Assembly (NCBI GenBank): GCA_963082875.1
Contig: OY720097.1
Location: 13,524,501-13,588,500, forward strand
DNA length: 64,000 nucleotides
Direction: 5' to 3'
Source of the DNA: Corella eumyota
Lineage: Eukaryota > Chordata > Ascidiacea > Phlebobranchia > Corellidae
This document shows positions 1 through 13,400 of the stretch, piece by piece (position 1 is the stretch's first letter; every line of letters begins with the position of its first letter). The notes under the pieces are model-generated. The model saw nothing but the letters and a program-made list of their open reading frames with translations. It was not told where the DNA came from and did not search any database. The translations under genes were made by a program, and so were the position numbers.

Positions 1-2195
<2,195 letters not shown>

Positions 2196-2936
2196 TCACA
2201 TTTGCAAATATCATCAAAATATATTTTGTTCATATTGTTTGCACTAATCTTTAGTGAACAATGTTAAAACACAAATATCTTGGTGGTATATTTTAAATTT
2301 AAAGAAGCCTTTGAAAATGTTAAAAATAGGTAAAATTAGCACAGTTAAACACCGTTTCATGTACTATACCCACTGTTACTGAAAATCAAGGCTAGAAGTT
2401 TTTTGTACTTTAACTAAGCAAAGGGGTTTCATATTATTTTTATTCTGGTTTTGATCTTTCGACTATTTTTGTGCAATGTTAGTTTTAAATATTAAATTTT
2501 GATGTGATTTTTGGACCGTATTTTACCAAGATAAAAATTACATAAAAAATTCATTGAAAGCAACTTTGAAAGCATATCAAAAATTGAAATACTAAAACCC
2601 CATTAAAAAATAAAAGTCACACAATATAACAAATGATGATATACTACAAATGAAACAATATAATGAATGATAATAAACACAGGTAATGGTAGTTCATAGA
2701 TTTAATAAGTCAGGGTTTCCGTCAATATAACTCGTAGAGTCAAAGGAAATAGACACGTAAGTGTGATTACATATTTTGTTCAATTAATCATATTTGACCA
2801 TAACAACTCATTTGAGCGACAATTTAAAATAATACATAGATTTTTTTTATTATCTCTGTTTAAAAATATATTAAGTTATCATTAAATTCTTTACGTTTAT
2901 GTAAATTTTAATAACTTGCATTGCAATTTGTTAAAA
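2196..2936. other. Pecanex 3' UTR and intergenic spacer
   Basis: AT-rich, no coding signal. Candidate Pecanex poly(A) signals AATAAA lie at 2609-2614 and near 2668. The distal part is presumably the promoter of the intronless 7TM gene; no clear TATA box was recognised. Confidence 0.6.
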
Positions 2937-3851
2937 ATGGAAAATGGAACAAATGAAACCGGAGAAGAAGTTTATTTCGACGGTGTAGAAGATTATGTTG
3001 TCTTTGCAGGATTAAATATCTTAATGTCTGTGGCATTCTATTTAATTATAGCTGTGTTTGCTTACGGGATAAGAAATATGAGTAACACCAGGGCGAAATG
3101 TTGTACTACGCAAGCATATGTCTCAAGAATTTTGCTACCATTAGCTACAGTTTGCAACTTTTTCAGAGTGCTACTGATCTACTTTCAATTTTTTTACGGG
3201 ACATCTTCTAATATTTTTTGTTCAATAAATTATCCAGCAGGCAACTTAATGTATGCTTTTAGTTTGGGTTCTCTGCATAGTATTTTGTGGATAAGACAAC
3301 ATAACCTTTATGCTAATCCCTCCATGAAGCATTTAAGCACGAGAGGCTTACGATGCTTCAGCACTTTAACGCTAGCTTTTATCTTGCTTGCTACAACCTT
3401 TAGTTTCCTAATAGCTTCTGCAACAACTTTATACATCGCTACTCCTTTTGGCTGTCTTCCAGATCCAGATCATACTATACTTCCACTTTGGTACGGGCTT
3501 TCTTTGTTTTTAGCATCGTCTGTAACAGTGGAATTAATGCAGCTATTTCTTGTACTATATCCCTTAATTAAGCACGTTCGTGAAAACGAAGCAGCTGACG
3601 AACACAACAGAGTCCATTCCCTGATTAAAAGGGTTGCTGGTAGCACAGGAGTAAGTGTGTTGGCCGACGTGATACTAATGGCTCTTGGAATTGTTTTGGT
3701 TGTTAAAGGCCAAAGTATAGCCGCCACTTCCCTTTACAGCGTTACATTAACGATTGTTGTTATTTGTGTATTCACGACATACTTCGATTGGAAAGAAAGA
3801 TTGTTTGTTTGTAAATCTATGCATGGACATGCAAAGGCAAGCTTACATTGA
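2937..3851 (+). CDS. Intronless seven-transmembrane receptor-like protein
   Basis: Single exon, 304 residues from the ATG at 2937. An in-frame ATG at 2916 would add seven residues; I prefer 2937 because its context (AAAAATGG) is stronger and it starts directly before two N-glycosylation sequons (NGT, NET), as expected of an extracellular N-terminus. Seven hydrophobic spans are visible at about residues 20-45, 63-87, 101-119, 143-167, 182-211, 236-257 and 262-282. Cys95 before helix 3 and Cys173 in the second outer loop could form the usual GPCR disulfide, and Arg120 sits 25 residues after Cys95, the same spacing as C3.25 to R3.50 in class A receptors (local motif LWIRQHNLYANP instead of DRY). 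The helix 6 CWxP and helix 7 NPxxY motifs are absent. A 7TM protein is clear; GPCR is inference and the ligand is unknown. I do not recognise an orthologue. Confidence 0.8.
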   Translation: MENGTNETGEEVYFDGVEDYVVFAGLNILMSVAFYLIIAVFAYGIRNMSNTRAKCCTTQAYVSRILLPLATVCNFFRVLLIYFQFFYGTSSNIFCSINYPAGNLMYAFSLGSLHSILWIRQHNLYANPSMKHLSTRGLRCFSTLTLAFILLATTFSFLIASATTLYIATPFGCLPDPDHTILPLWYGLSLFLASSVTVELMQLFLVLYPLIKHVRENEAADEHNRVHSLIKRVAGSTGVSVLADVILMALGIVLVVKGQSIAATSLYSVTLTIVVICVFTTYFDWKERLFVCKSMHGHAKASLH

Positions 3852-3950
3852 AATGGGACTTAAATTTTTTTTTTTGCAAACGATTTCTGTGATGTTTTTT
3901 AAATCAGATCTTTAAAGTTTATTGGATTTAAATGACTATAGCGTTATTTT

Positions 3951-3956
3951 AATAAA
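3951..3956 (+). terminator. Poly(A) signal AATAAA of the 7TM gene
   Basis: Canonical AATAAA 100 bases after the stop codon at 3851, followed by T-rich sequence. It is the first such signal downstream. Confidence 0.55.
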
Positions 3957-4436
3957 TTGTCTTTCATAGCTATTAATCGATTTTTGTTTGACTCAATTAA
4001 AATTATATTAAGCTGTTGTGTTTGCTTTTTTATTTTAGTAAAAATAATAAAAAATGTAATTTAACACAAAAAATTATTGGAAAAGAAATGATTGCAACTT
4101 TAAACGTTTTACAATAATAAAATTCATTAGTGATTTCAATATACAGGCAGGTAGTTTTCTTTACTGCATTGAATGTCTAAGTAAATGTTATAAAATACTA
4201 CTAAACATACAGTTTGTTACACGTAAATAAATAAAATAACACAAAAGCGAACTAAAAACTAATAATTTAAATGCTACAACTAGGTTAAACCATTTAAGGC
4301 AGCTGATAGCTTCTACTTAATATAAAACGATATATTATGTTGCATTGTAGTTCTAAACGACGACATCATTTCTAATATTTTCTTTTCGTCTGTAAAACCA
4401 GGTAACTAATGTTAAAGAAAAAAATTACAAACATGT

Positions 4437-4442
4437 TTTATT
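4437..4442 (-). terminator. Poly(A) signal AATAAA of the lectin-mucin gene
   Basis: On the minus strand a canonical AATAAA lies about 43 bases past the stop codon of the giant Thr-rich exon. Confidence 0.55.
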
Positions 4443-4484
4443 TTTAAACAAAATTTTAATAAGAAATGTGATAATAATAGAAAA

Positions 4485-7400
4485 TTAAAATAAAATATTG
4501 AAGGTTACTGACCTTTTGCGTCTTAGGATAACAAATACCAAAATAAGAATAAGTAGAATCAGCAGAATTACTCCCACGATCACAAATATATAAAATGGCA
4601 TGCTCGGACTTTGTTGCGTAGGATCTGTTGCATTCAAGAAATTCTCATTTGTGGTAAACGAAGAAGTAAAATTATTTTTGTTTAAAAACCTCCACTTTGC
4701 AGAAGACCAATTGTTTAATGAAATACTGGTAGATAAGTTTAAAGTTGGCGTAACTTCATGCATTTTAGTTTTGTAATGTTTCCTTTGAGTTGGTAAAGTT
4801 AGTATGTTTGTTGTTTCTTGTAATCGATTTGTAAATTTAAACTTTGTTGTAGTTTGTAAATTTGTTTTTGTAGTCAATTTATTTGTTAAAATTTGAAGGT
4901 TTGTTGTAGTTTTGAGTAGACTTGTCTTTTTAAAAAATGTTGTAGTTTTATCGTTTGAAAAAGTTGGAACTTTTGTTGTAGTTTGTAGTTGACGTGGCGT
5001 TTCAACAAATTTTGTAGTTTTATTATTTAGTAAATTTGACTCGTAAGTTGTAGTTTTGGGTAGTTTTGTCGTTTTAACAAATACTGTAGTTTTATCATTT
5101 GTTGAAGTTGAAACGTTTGTTGTAGTTTTGGGTTGACTTAAGGTTTTAACAAATTTTGTATTTTTATTATTTGTTAAAGTTGGATTGTTTTGTGTAGTTT
5201 TGGGTAGATTTGTCGTATCAACAAATTTTGTAGTTTTAACATTTATTAAAGTTGGATTGTTTGTTGTAGCTTGGGGTTGATTTGTCGTTCCAACAAATTT
5301 TGTAGTTTTATTATTAGTTAAAGTTGGAGCGTTTGTTGTAGTGTTGGGTTGACTTGTCGTTTCAACAAATTTTGTAGTTTTATTATTTGTTAAAGTTGGA
5401 ACGTTTGTTGTAGTGTTGGTTTGACTTGTCGTTCCAACAAATTTTGTAGTTTTAACATTTATTAAAGTTGGATTGTTTGTTGTAGCTTGGGGTTGATTTG
5501 TCGTTCCAACAAATTTTGTAGTTTTATCATTAGTTAAAGTTGGAGCGTTTGTTGTAGTTTTGGGTTGACTTGTCGTTCCAACAAATTTTGTAGTTTTATT
5601 ATTTGTTAAAATTGGAGCGTTTATTGTAGCTTGGGGTTGATGTGTCGTTCCAACAAATTTTGTAGTTTTATCATTTGTTGAAGTTGGAGCGTTTGTTGTA
5701 GTGTTGGGTTGACTTGTCGTTCCAACAAATTTTGTAGTTTTATCATTTGTTGAAGTTGAAACGTTTGTTGTAGTTTTGGGTTGACTTGTCGTTCCAACAA
5801 ATTTTGTAGTTTTATTATTTGTTAAAGTTAGAACGTTTGTTGTAGTTTTGGGTTGACTTGTCGTTCCAACAAATATTGTAGTTTTATCATTTGTTGAAGT
5901 TGAAACGTTTGTTTTAGTTTTGGGTTGACTTGTCGTTCCAACAAATTTTGTAGTTTTATCATTTGGAAAAGTTGGAACTTTTGTTGGAGTTTGTACTTGA
6001 TTTGGCGTTTCAACAAATTTTGTAGTTTTATTATTTAGTAAATTTGACTTGTAAGTTGTAGTTTTGGGTAGTTTTGTTGTTTTAACAAAAACTGTAGTTT
6101 TTTCATTTGTTGAAGTTGAAACGTTTGTTGTAGTTTTGGGTTGACTTGAGGTTTTATCAAATTTTGTAGTTTTAACATTTATTAAAGTTGGATTGTTTGT
6201 TGTAGCTTGGGGTTGATTTGTCGTTCCAACAAATTTTGTAGTTTTATTATTAGTTAAAGTTGGAGCGTTTGTTGTAGTGTTGGGTTGACTTGTTGTTCCA
6301 ACAAATTTTGTAGTTTTATTATTTGTTAAAGTTGGAACGTTTGTTGTAGTGTTGGTTTGACTTGTCGTCCCAACAAATTTTGTAGTTTTAACATTTATTA
6401 AAGTTGGATTGTTTGTTGTAGCTTGGGGTTGATTTGTCGTTTCAACAAATTTTGTAGTTTTATTATTAGTTAAAGTTGGAGCGTTTGTTGTAGTTTTGGG
6501 TTGACTTGTCGTTCCAAAAAATTTTGTAGTTTTATTATTTGTTAAAATTGGAGCGTTTATTGTAACTTGGGGTTGATTTGTCGTTCCAATAAATTTTGTA
6601 GTTTTATCATTTGTTGAAGTTGGAGCGTTTGTTGTAGTGTTGGGTTGACTTGTCGTTCCAACAAATTTTGTAGTTTTATTATTTGTTGAAGTTGAAACGT
6701 TTGTTGTAGTTTTGGGTTGACTTGTCGTTCTAACAAATTTTGTAGTTTTATTATTTGTTAAAGTTAGAACGTTTGTTGTAGTTTTGGGTTGACTTGAGGT
6801 TTTAACAAATTTTGTAGTTTTATTATTTGTTAAAGTTAGATTGTTTGTTGTAGTTTTTGGTATATTTGTCGTATCAACCAATTTTGTAGTTTTAACATTT
6901 ATTAAACTTGGATTGTTTGTTGTAGCTTGGGGTTGACTTGTCGTTCCAACAAATTTTGTAGTTTTATCATTTGTTAAATTTGGATTGTTTATTGTAGCTT
7001 GGGGTTGATTTGTCGTTCCAACAAATTTTGTAGTTTTATCATTTGTTGAAGTTGGAGCGTTTGTTGTAGTGTTGGGTTGACTTGTCGTTTCAACAAATTT
7101 TGTAGTTTTATCATTAGTTGAAGTTGAAACGTTTGTTTTAGTTTTGGGTTGACTTGTCGTTCCAACAAATTTTGTAGTTTTATTATTTGTTAAAGTTATA
7201 ACGTTTGTTGTAGTTTTGGGTTGACTTGTCGTTCCAACAAATTTTGTAGTTTTATTATTTGTTAAAGTTAGAACGTTTGTTGTAGTGTTTGATTGACTTG
7301 TCGTTTCAACAAATTTTGTAGTTTTATTTCTCGTTGAAGTTGGAGCGTTTGTTGTAGTGTTGGTTTGACTTGTCGTTCCAACAAATTTTGTAGTTTTATC

Positions 7401-10400
7401 ATTTGTTGAAGTTGAAACGTTTGTTGTAGTTTTGGGTTGACTTGTCGTTCCAACAAATTTTGTAGTTTTATTATTTGGAAAAGTTGGAACTTTTGTTGTA
7501 GTTTGTAGTTGATTTGGCGTTTCAACAAATTTTGTAGTTCCATTATTTAGTAAATTTGACTCGTAAGTTGTAGTTTTAGGTAGTTTTGTTGTTTTAACAA
7601 ATACTGTAGTTTTATCATTTGTTGAAGTTAAAACGTTTGTTAAAGTTTTGGGTTGACTTGTCGTTCCAACAAATGTTGTTGTTTTATCATTTGGAAAAGT
7701 TGGAACTTTTATTGTAGTTTGTAGTTGATTTGGCGTTTTAACAAATTTTGTAGTTTTATTATTTAGTAAATTTGAATCGTAAGTTGTAGTTTTGGGTAGT
7801 TTTGTTGTTTTAACAAATACTGTAGTTTTTTCATTTGTTGAAGTTGAAACGTTTGTTGTAGTTTTGGGTTGACTTGAGGTTTTAACAAATTTTGTAGTTT
7901 TATTATTTGTTAACGTTGAAACGTTTGTTGTAGTTTTGGGTAAATTTGTCGTTCCAACAAGATTTGTAGTTTTATCATTTGGTAAAGTTAGAACGTTTGT
8001 TGTAGTTTTGGGTTGACTTGAGGTTTTAACAAATTTTGTAGTTTTATTTCGCGTTGATGTTAGAGCGTTTGTTGTAGTTTGTAGTTGATTTGTCGTTCCA
8101 ACAAATTTTGTAGTTTTATTATTTGTTGAAGTTGAAACGTTTGTTATAGTTTTGGGTAGCTTTGTCGTTTTAACAAATTTTGTAGTCCCCTTTTTTGTTA
8201 AAGTTCGAAGGTTTGTTGTAATTTCGAGTAGACTTGTCGTTTTAACAAATTTTGTAGTTTTATTATTTGGTAAAGTTGGAACTTTTGTTGTAGTTTGTAG
8301 TTGATTTGGCGTTTCAACAAAATTTGTAGTTTTATTATTTAGTAAATTTGACTCGTAAGTTGTAGTTTTGGGTGGCTTTGTCGTTTTAACAAATTTTATA
8401 GTTTTATTATTTGTTAAAGTTGGATTGTTTGTTGTAATGTTGGGTTGACTTGTCGTTCTAACAAATTTTGTAGTTTTATTTTTTGTTAAAGTTAGAACGT
8501 TTGTTGTAGTTTTGGGTTGACTTGTCGTTCTAACAAATTTTGTAGTTTTATTATTTGTTAAAGTTAGAACGTTTGTTGTAGTGTTGGATTGACTTGTCGT
8601 TTCAACAAATTTTGTAGTTTTATTTCTCGTTGAAGTTGGAGCGTTCGTTGTAGTTTGTAGTTGACTTGTCGTTCCAACAAATTTTGTAGTTTTATCATTT
8701 GTTGAAGTTGAAACGTTTGTTGTAGTTTTAGGTTGACTTTTCGTGCCAACAAATTTTGTAGTTTTATCATTTGGAAAAGTTGGAACTTTTGTTGTAGTTT
8801 GTAGTTGATTTGGCGTTTCAACAAATTTTTTAGTTCCATTATTTAGTAAATTTGACTCGTAAGTTGTAGTTTTAGGTAGTTTTGTTGTTTTAACAAATAC
8901 TGTAGTTTTATCATTTGTTGAAGTTGAAACGTTTGTTGTAGTTTTGGGTTGACTTGTCGTTCCAACAAATTTTGTAGTTTTATCATTTGGAAAAGTTGAA
9001 ACTTTTGTTGTAGTTTGTAGTTGATTTGGCGTTTTAACAAATTTTGTAGTTTTATTATTTAGTAAATTTGACTCGTAAGTTGTAGTTTTGGGTAGTTTTG
9101 TTGTTTTAACAAATACTGTAGTTTTATTATTTGTTGAAGTTAAAACGTTTGTTGTAGTTTTAGGTTGACTTGAGGTTTTAACAAATTTTGTAATTTTACT
9201 TTTTGTTAAAGTTAGATTGTTTGTTGTAGTTTTGGGTTGACTTGTCGTTCCAACAAATATTGTAGTTTTATCATTTGTTGAAGTTGAAACGTTTGTTTTA
9301 GTTTTGGGTTGACTTGTCGTTCCAACAAATTTTGTAGTTTTATCATTTGGAAAAGTTGGAACTTTTGTTGGAGTTTGTAGTTGATTTGGCGTTTCAACAA
9401 ATTTTGTAGTTTTATTATTTAGTAAATTTGACTCGTAAGTTGTAGTTTTGGGTAGTTTTGTTGTTTTAACAAATACTGTAGTTTTTTCATTTGTTGAAGT
9501 TGAAACGTTTGTTGTAGTTTTGGGTTGACTTGAGGTTTTAACAAATTTTGTAGTTTTATTATTTGTTAACGTTGGAACGTTTGTTGTAGTTTTAGGTAGA
9601 TTTGTCGTATCAACAAATTTTGTAGTTTTAACATTTATTAAAGTTGGATTGTTTGTTGTAGCTTGGGGTTGATTTGTCGTTCCAACAAATTTTGTAGTTT
9701 TATTATTAGTTAAAGTTGGAGCGTTTGTTGAAGTGTTGGGTTGACTTGTCGTTCTAACAAATTTTGTAGTTTTATTATTTGTTAAAGTTGGAACGTTTGT
9801 TGTAGTGTTGGTTTGACTTGTCGTTCCAACAAATTTTGTAGTTTTAACATTTATTAAAGTTGGATTGTTTGTTGTAGCTTGGGGTTGATTTGTCGTTCCA
9901 ACAAATTTTGTAGTTTTATCATTTGTTAAAGTTAGAACGTTTGTTGTAGTTTTGGGATGACTTGAGGTTTTAACAAATTTTGTAGTTTTATTTCTCGTTG
10001 GTGTTAGAGCGTTTGTTGTAGCTTGGGGTTGATTTGTCGTTCCAACAAATTTTGTAGTTTCAACAAATTTTGTAGTTTTATCATTTGTTGAAGTTAAAAC
10101 GTTTGTTATAGTTTTGGGTAGCTTTGTCGTTTTAACAAATTTTGTAGTCCCCTTTTTTGTTAAAGTTCGAAGGTTTATTGTAATTTCGAGTAGACTTGTC
10201 GTTTTAACAAATTTTGTAGTTTTATCATTTGGAAAAGTTGGAACTATTGTTGTAGTTTGTAGTTGATTTGGCGTTTCAACAAATTTTGTTGTTTTATTAT
10301 TTAGTAAATTTGACTCGTAAGTTGTAGTTTTGGGTAGTTTTGTTGTTTTAACAAATACTGTAGTTTTATCATTTGTTGAAGTTGAAACGTTTGTTATGGT

Positions 10401-13400
10401 TTTGGGTAGCTTTGTCGTTTTAACAAATTTTGTAGTCCCCTTATTTGTTAAAGTTGGATTGTTTGTTGTATTTTCGATTAGACTTTTCGTTTTAACAAAT
10501 TTTGTAGTTTTATCATTTGGAAAAGTTGGAACTTTTGTTGTAGTTTGTAGTTGATTTGGCGTTTCAACAAATTTTGTAGTTTTATTATTTAGTAAAGTTG
10601 ACTTGTAAGTTGTAGTTTTGGGTAGTTTTTTCGTTTTAACAAATACTGTAGTTTTATCATTTGTTGAAGTTGAAACGTTTGTTATGGTTTTGGGTAGCTT
10701 TGTCGTTTTAACAAATTTTGTAGTCCCCTTATTTGTTAAAGTTGGATTGTTTGTTGTATTTTCGAGTAGACTTGTCGTTTTAACAAATTTTGTAGTTTTA
10801 TCATTTGGAAAAGTTGTAACTTTTGTTGTAGTTTGTAGTTGATTTGGCGTTTCAACAAATTTTGTAGTTTTATTATTTAGTAAAGTTGACTTGTAAGTTG
10901 TAGTTTTGGGTAGTTTTTTTGTTTTAACAAATACTGTAGTTTTATCATTTGTTGAAGTTGAAACGTTTGTTGTAGTTTTGGGTTGACTTGAGGTTTTAAC
11001 AAATTTTGTAGTTTTATTATTTGTTAAAGTTAGATTGTTTGTAGTAGTTTTGGGTATATTTGTCGTATCAACCAATTTTGTAGTTTTAACATTTATTAAA
11101 CTTGGATTGTTTGTTGTAGCTTGGGGTTGACTTGTCGTTCCAACAAATTTTGTAGTTTTATCATTTGTTAAATTTGGATTGTTTATTGTAGCTTGGGGTT
11201 GATTTGTCGTTCCAACAAATTTTGTAGTTTTATCATTTGTTGAAGTTGGAGCGTTTGTTGTAGTGTTGGGTTGACTTGTCGTTTCAACAAATTTTGTAGT
11301 TTTATCATTAGTTGAAGTTGAAACGTTTGTTTTAGTTTTGGGTTGACTTGTCGTTCCAACAAATTTCGTAGTTTTATTATTTGTTAAAGTTATAACGTTT
11401 GTTGTAGTTTTGGGTTGACTTGTCGTTCCAACAAATTTTGTAGTTTTATTATTTGTTAAAGTTAGAACGTTTGTTGTAGTGTTTGATTGACTTGTCGTTT
11501 CAACAAATTTTGTAGTTTTATTTCTCGTTGAAGTTGGAGCGTTTGTTGTAGTGTTGGTTTGACTTGTCGTTCCAACAAATTTTGTAGTTTTATCATTTGT
11601 TGAAGTTGAAACGTTTGTTGTAGTTTTGGGTTGACTTGTCGTTCCAACAAATTTTGTAGTTTTATTATTTGGAAAAGTTGGAACTTTTGTTGTAGTTTGT
11701 AGTTGATTTGGCGTTTCAACAAATTTTGTAGTTCCATTATTTAGTAAATTTGACTCGTAAGTTGTAGTTTTAGGTAGTTTTGTTGTTTTAACAAATACTG
11801 TAGTTTTATCATTTGTTGAAGTTAAAACGTTTGTTAAAGTTTTGGGTTGACTTGTCGTTCCAACAAATGTTGTAGTTTTATCATTTGGAAAAGTTGGAAC
11901 TTTTATTGTAGTTTGTAGTTGATTTGGCGTTTTAACAAATTTTGTAGTTTTATTATTTAGTAAATTTGACTCGTAAGTTGTAGTTTTGGGTAGTTTTGTT
12001 GTTTTAACAAATACTGTAGTTTTTTCATTTGTTGAAGTTGAAACGTTTGTTGTAGTTTTGGGTTGACTTGAGGTTTTAACAAATTTTGTAGTTTTATTAT
12101 TTGTTAACGTTGAAACGTTTGTTGTAGTTTTGGGTAAATTTGTCGTTCCAACAAGATTTGTAGTTTTATCATTTGGTAAAGTTAGAACGTTTGTTGTAGT
12201 TTTGGGTTGACTTGAGGTTTTAACAAATTTTGTAGTTTTATTTCGCGTTGATGTTAGAGCGTTTGTTGTAGTTTGTAGTTGATTTGTCGTTCCAACAAAT
12301 TTTGTAGTTTTATTATTTGTTGAAGTTGAAACGTTTGTTATAGTTTTGGGTAGCTTTGTCGTTTTAACAAATTTTGTAGTCCCCTTTTTTGTTAAAGTTC
12401 GAAGGTTTGTTGTAATTTCGAGTAGACTTGTCGTTTTAACAAATTTTGTAGTTTTATTATTTGGTAAAGTTGGAACTTTTGTTGTAGTTTGTAGTTGATT
12501 TGGCGTTTCAACAAAATTTGTAGTTTTATTATCTAGTAAATTTGACTCGTAAGTTGTAGTTTTGGGTAGCTTTGTCGTTTTAACAAATTTTATAGTTTTA
12601 TTATTTGTTAAAGTTGGATTGTTTGTTGTAGTTTTGGGTTGACTTGTCGTTCCAACAAATTTTGCAGTTTTATCATTTGTTAAAGTTGAAACGTTTGTTG
12701 TAGTTTTGAGTTGACTTGTCGTTCCAACAAATTTTGTAGTTTTATTATTTGTTAAAGTTAGAACGTTTGTTGTAGTTTTGGGTAGTTTTGTCGTTGCAGC
12801 AAATTTTGTAGTCTTATTTCTTGTTGAAGTTGGAGCGGTTGTTGTGGTGTTGGATTGACTTGTCGTTCCAACAAATTTTGTAAGTTTATCATTTGTTAAA
12901 GTTGGATTGTTTGTTGTAGTTTTGGGGTGACTTATCGTTCCAACAAATTTTGTAGTTTTATCATTTGTTGAAGTTGAAACCTTTATTGTAGCTTGGGGTT
13001 GACTTGTCGTTCCAACAACTTTTGTAGTTTTATTATTTGTTAAAGTTGGGTTGTTTGTTGTAGTTTTGGGTTGACTTGTCGTTCCAACAATCTTTGTAGT
13101 TTTATTATTTGTTGAAATTGGAACCTTTATTGTAGCTTGGGGTTGGCTTGTCGTTCCAACAAATTTTGTAGTTTTATCATTTGTTGAAGTTGGAGCGTTT
13201 GTTGTAGTGTTGGGTTGACTTGAGGTTTTAACAAATTTTGTAGTTTTATTTCTCGTTGGTGTTGGAGCGTTTATTGTAGCTTGGGGTTGATTTGTCGTTC
13301 CAACAAATTTTGTAGTTTTATCATTTGTTAAAGTTGGATTGTTTGTTGTAGTTTTGGGTAGATTTGTTGTATCAACAAATTTTGTAGTTTTATCATTTGT

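Larger units (their letters stand above)
3852..4484. other. Intergenic spacer between convergent genes
   Basis: 3' UTR of the 7TM gene (poly(A) signal at 3951-3956) and, from the other side, the 3' UTR of the lectin-mucin gene (signal at 4442-4437). AT-rich; nothing else recognised. Confidence 0.6.

Noticed and set aside
5828-9400. Many minus-strand frames rich in Leu/Gln/Asn (LLERQVNPKLQQTF-like) inside the Thr-rich exon, also at 11462-11737, 13406-13756, 14542-15042 and 15972-16184
   Set aside because: They are a second reading frame of the same 72-bp repeat; since 72 is a multiple of three, a frame without a stop in one unit stays open over many.
10330-10842. Plus-strand frames rich in Val and Phe, also at 14409-14648 and 15695-15934
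   Set aside because: They are the antisense of the Thr-rich repeat and have no start context, splice structure or family similarity.
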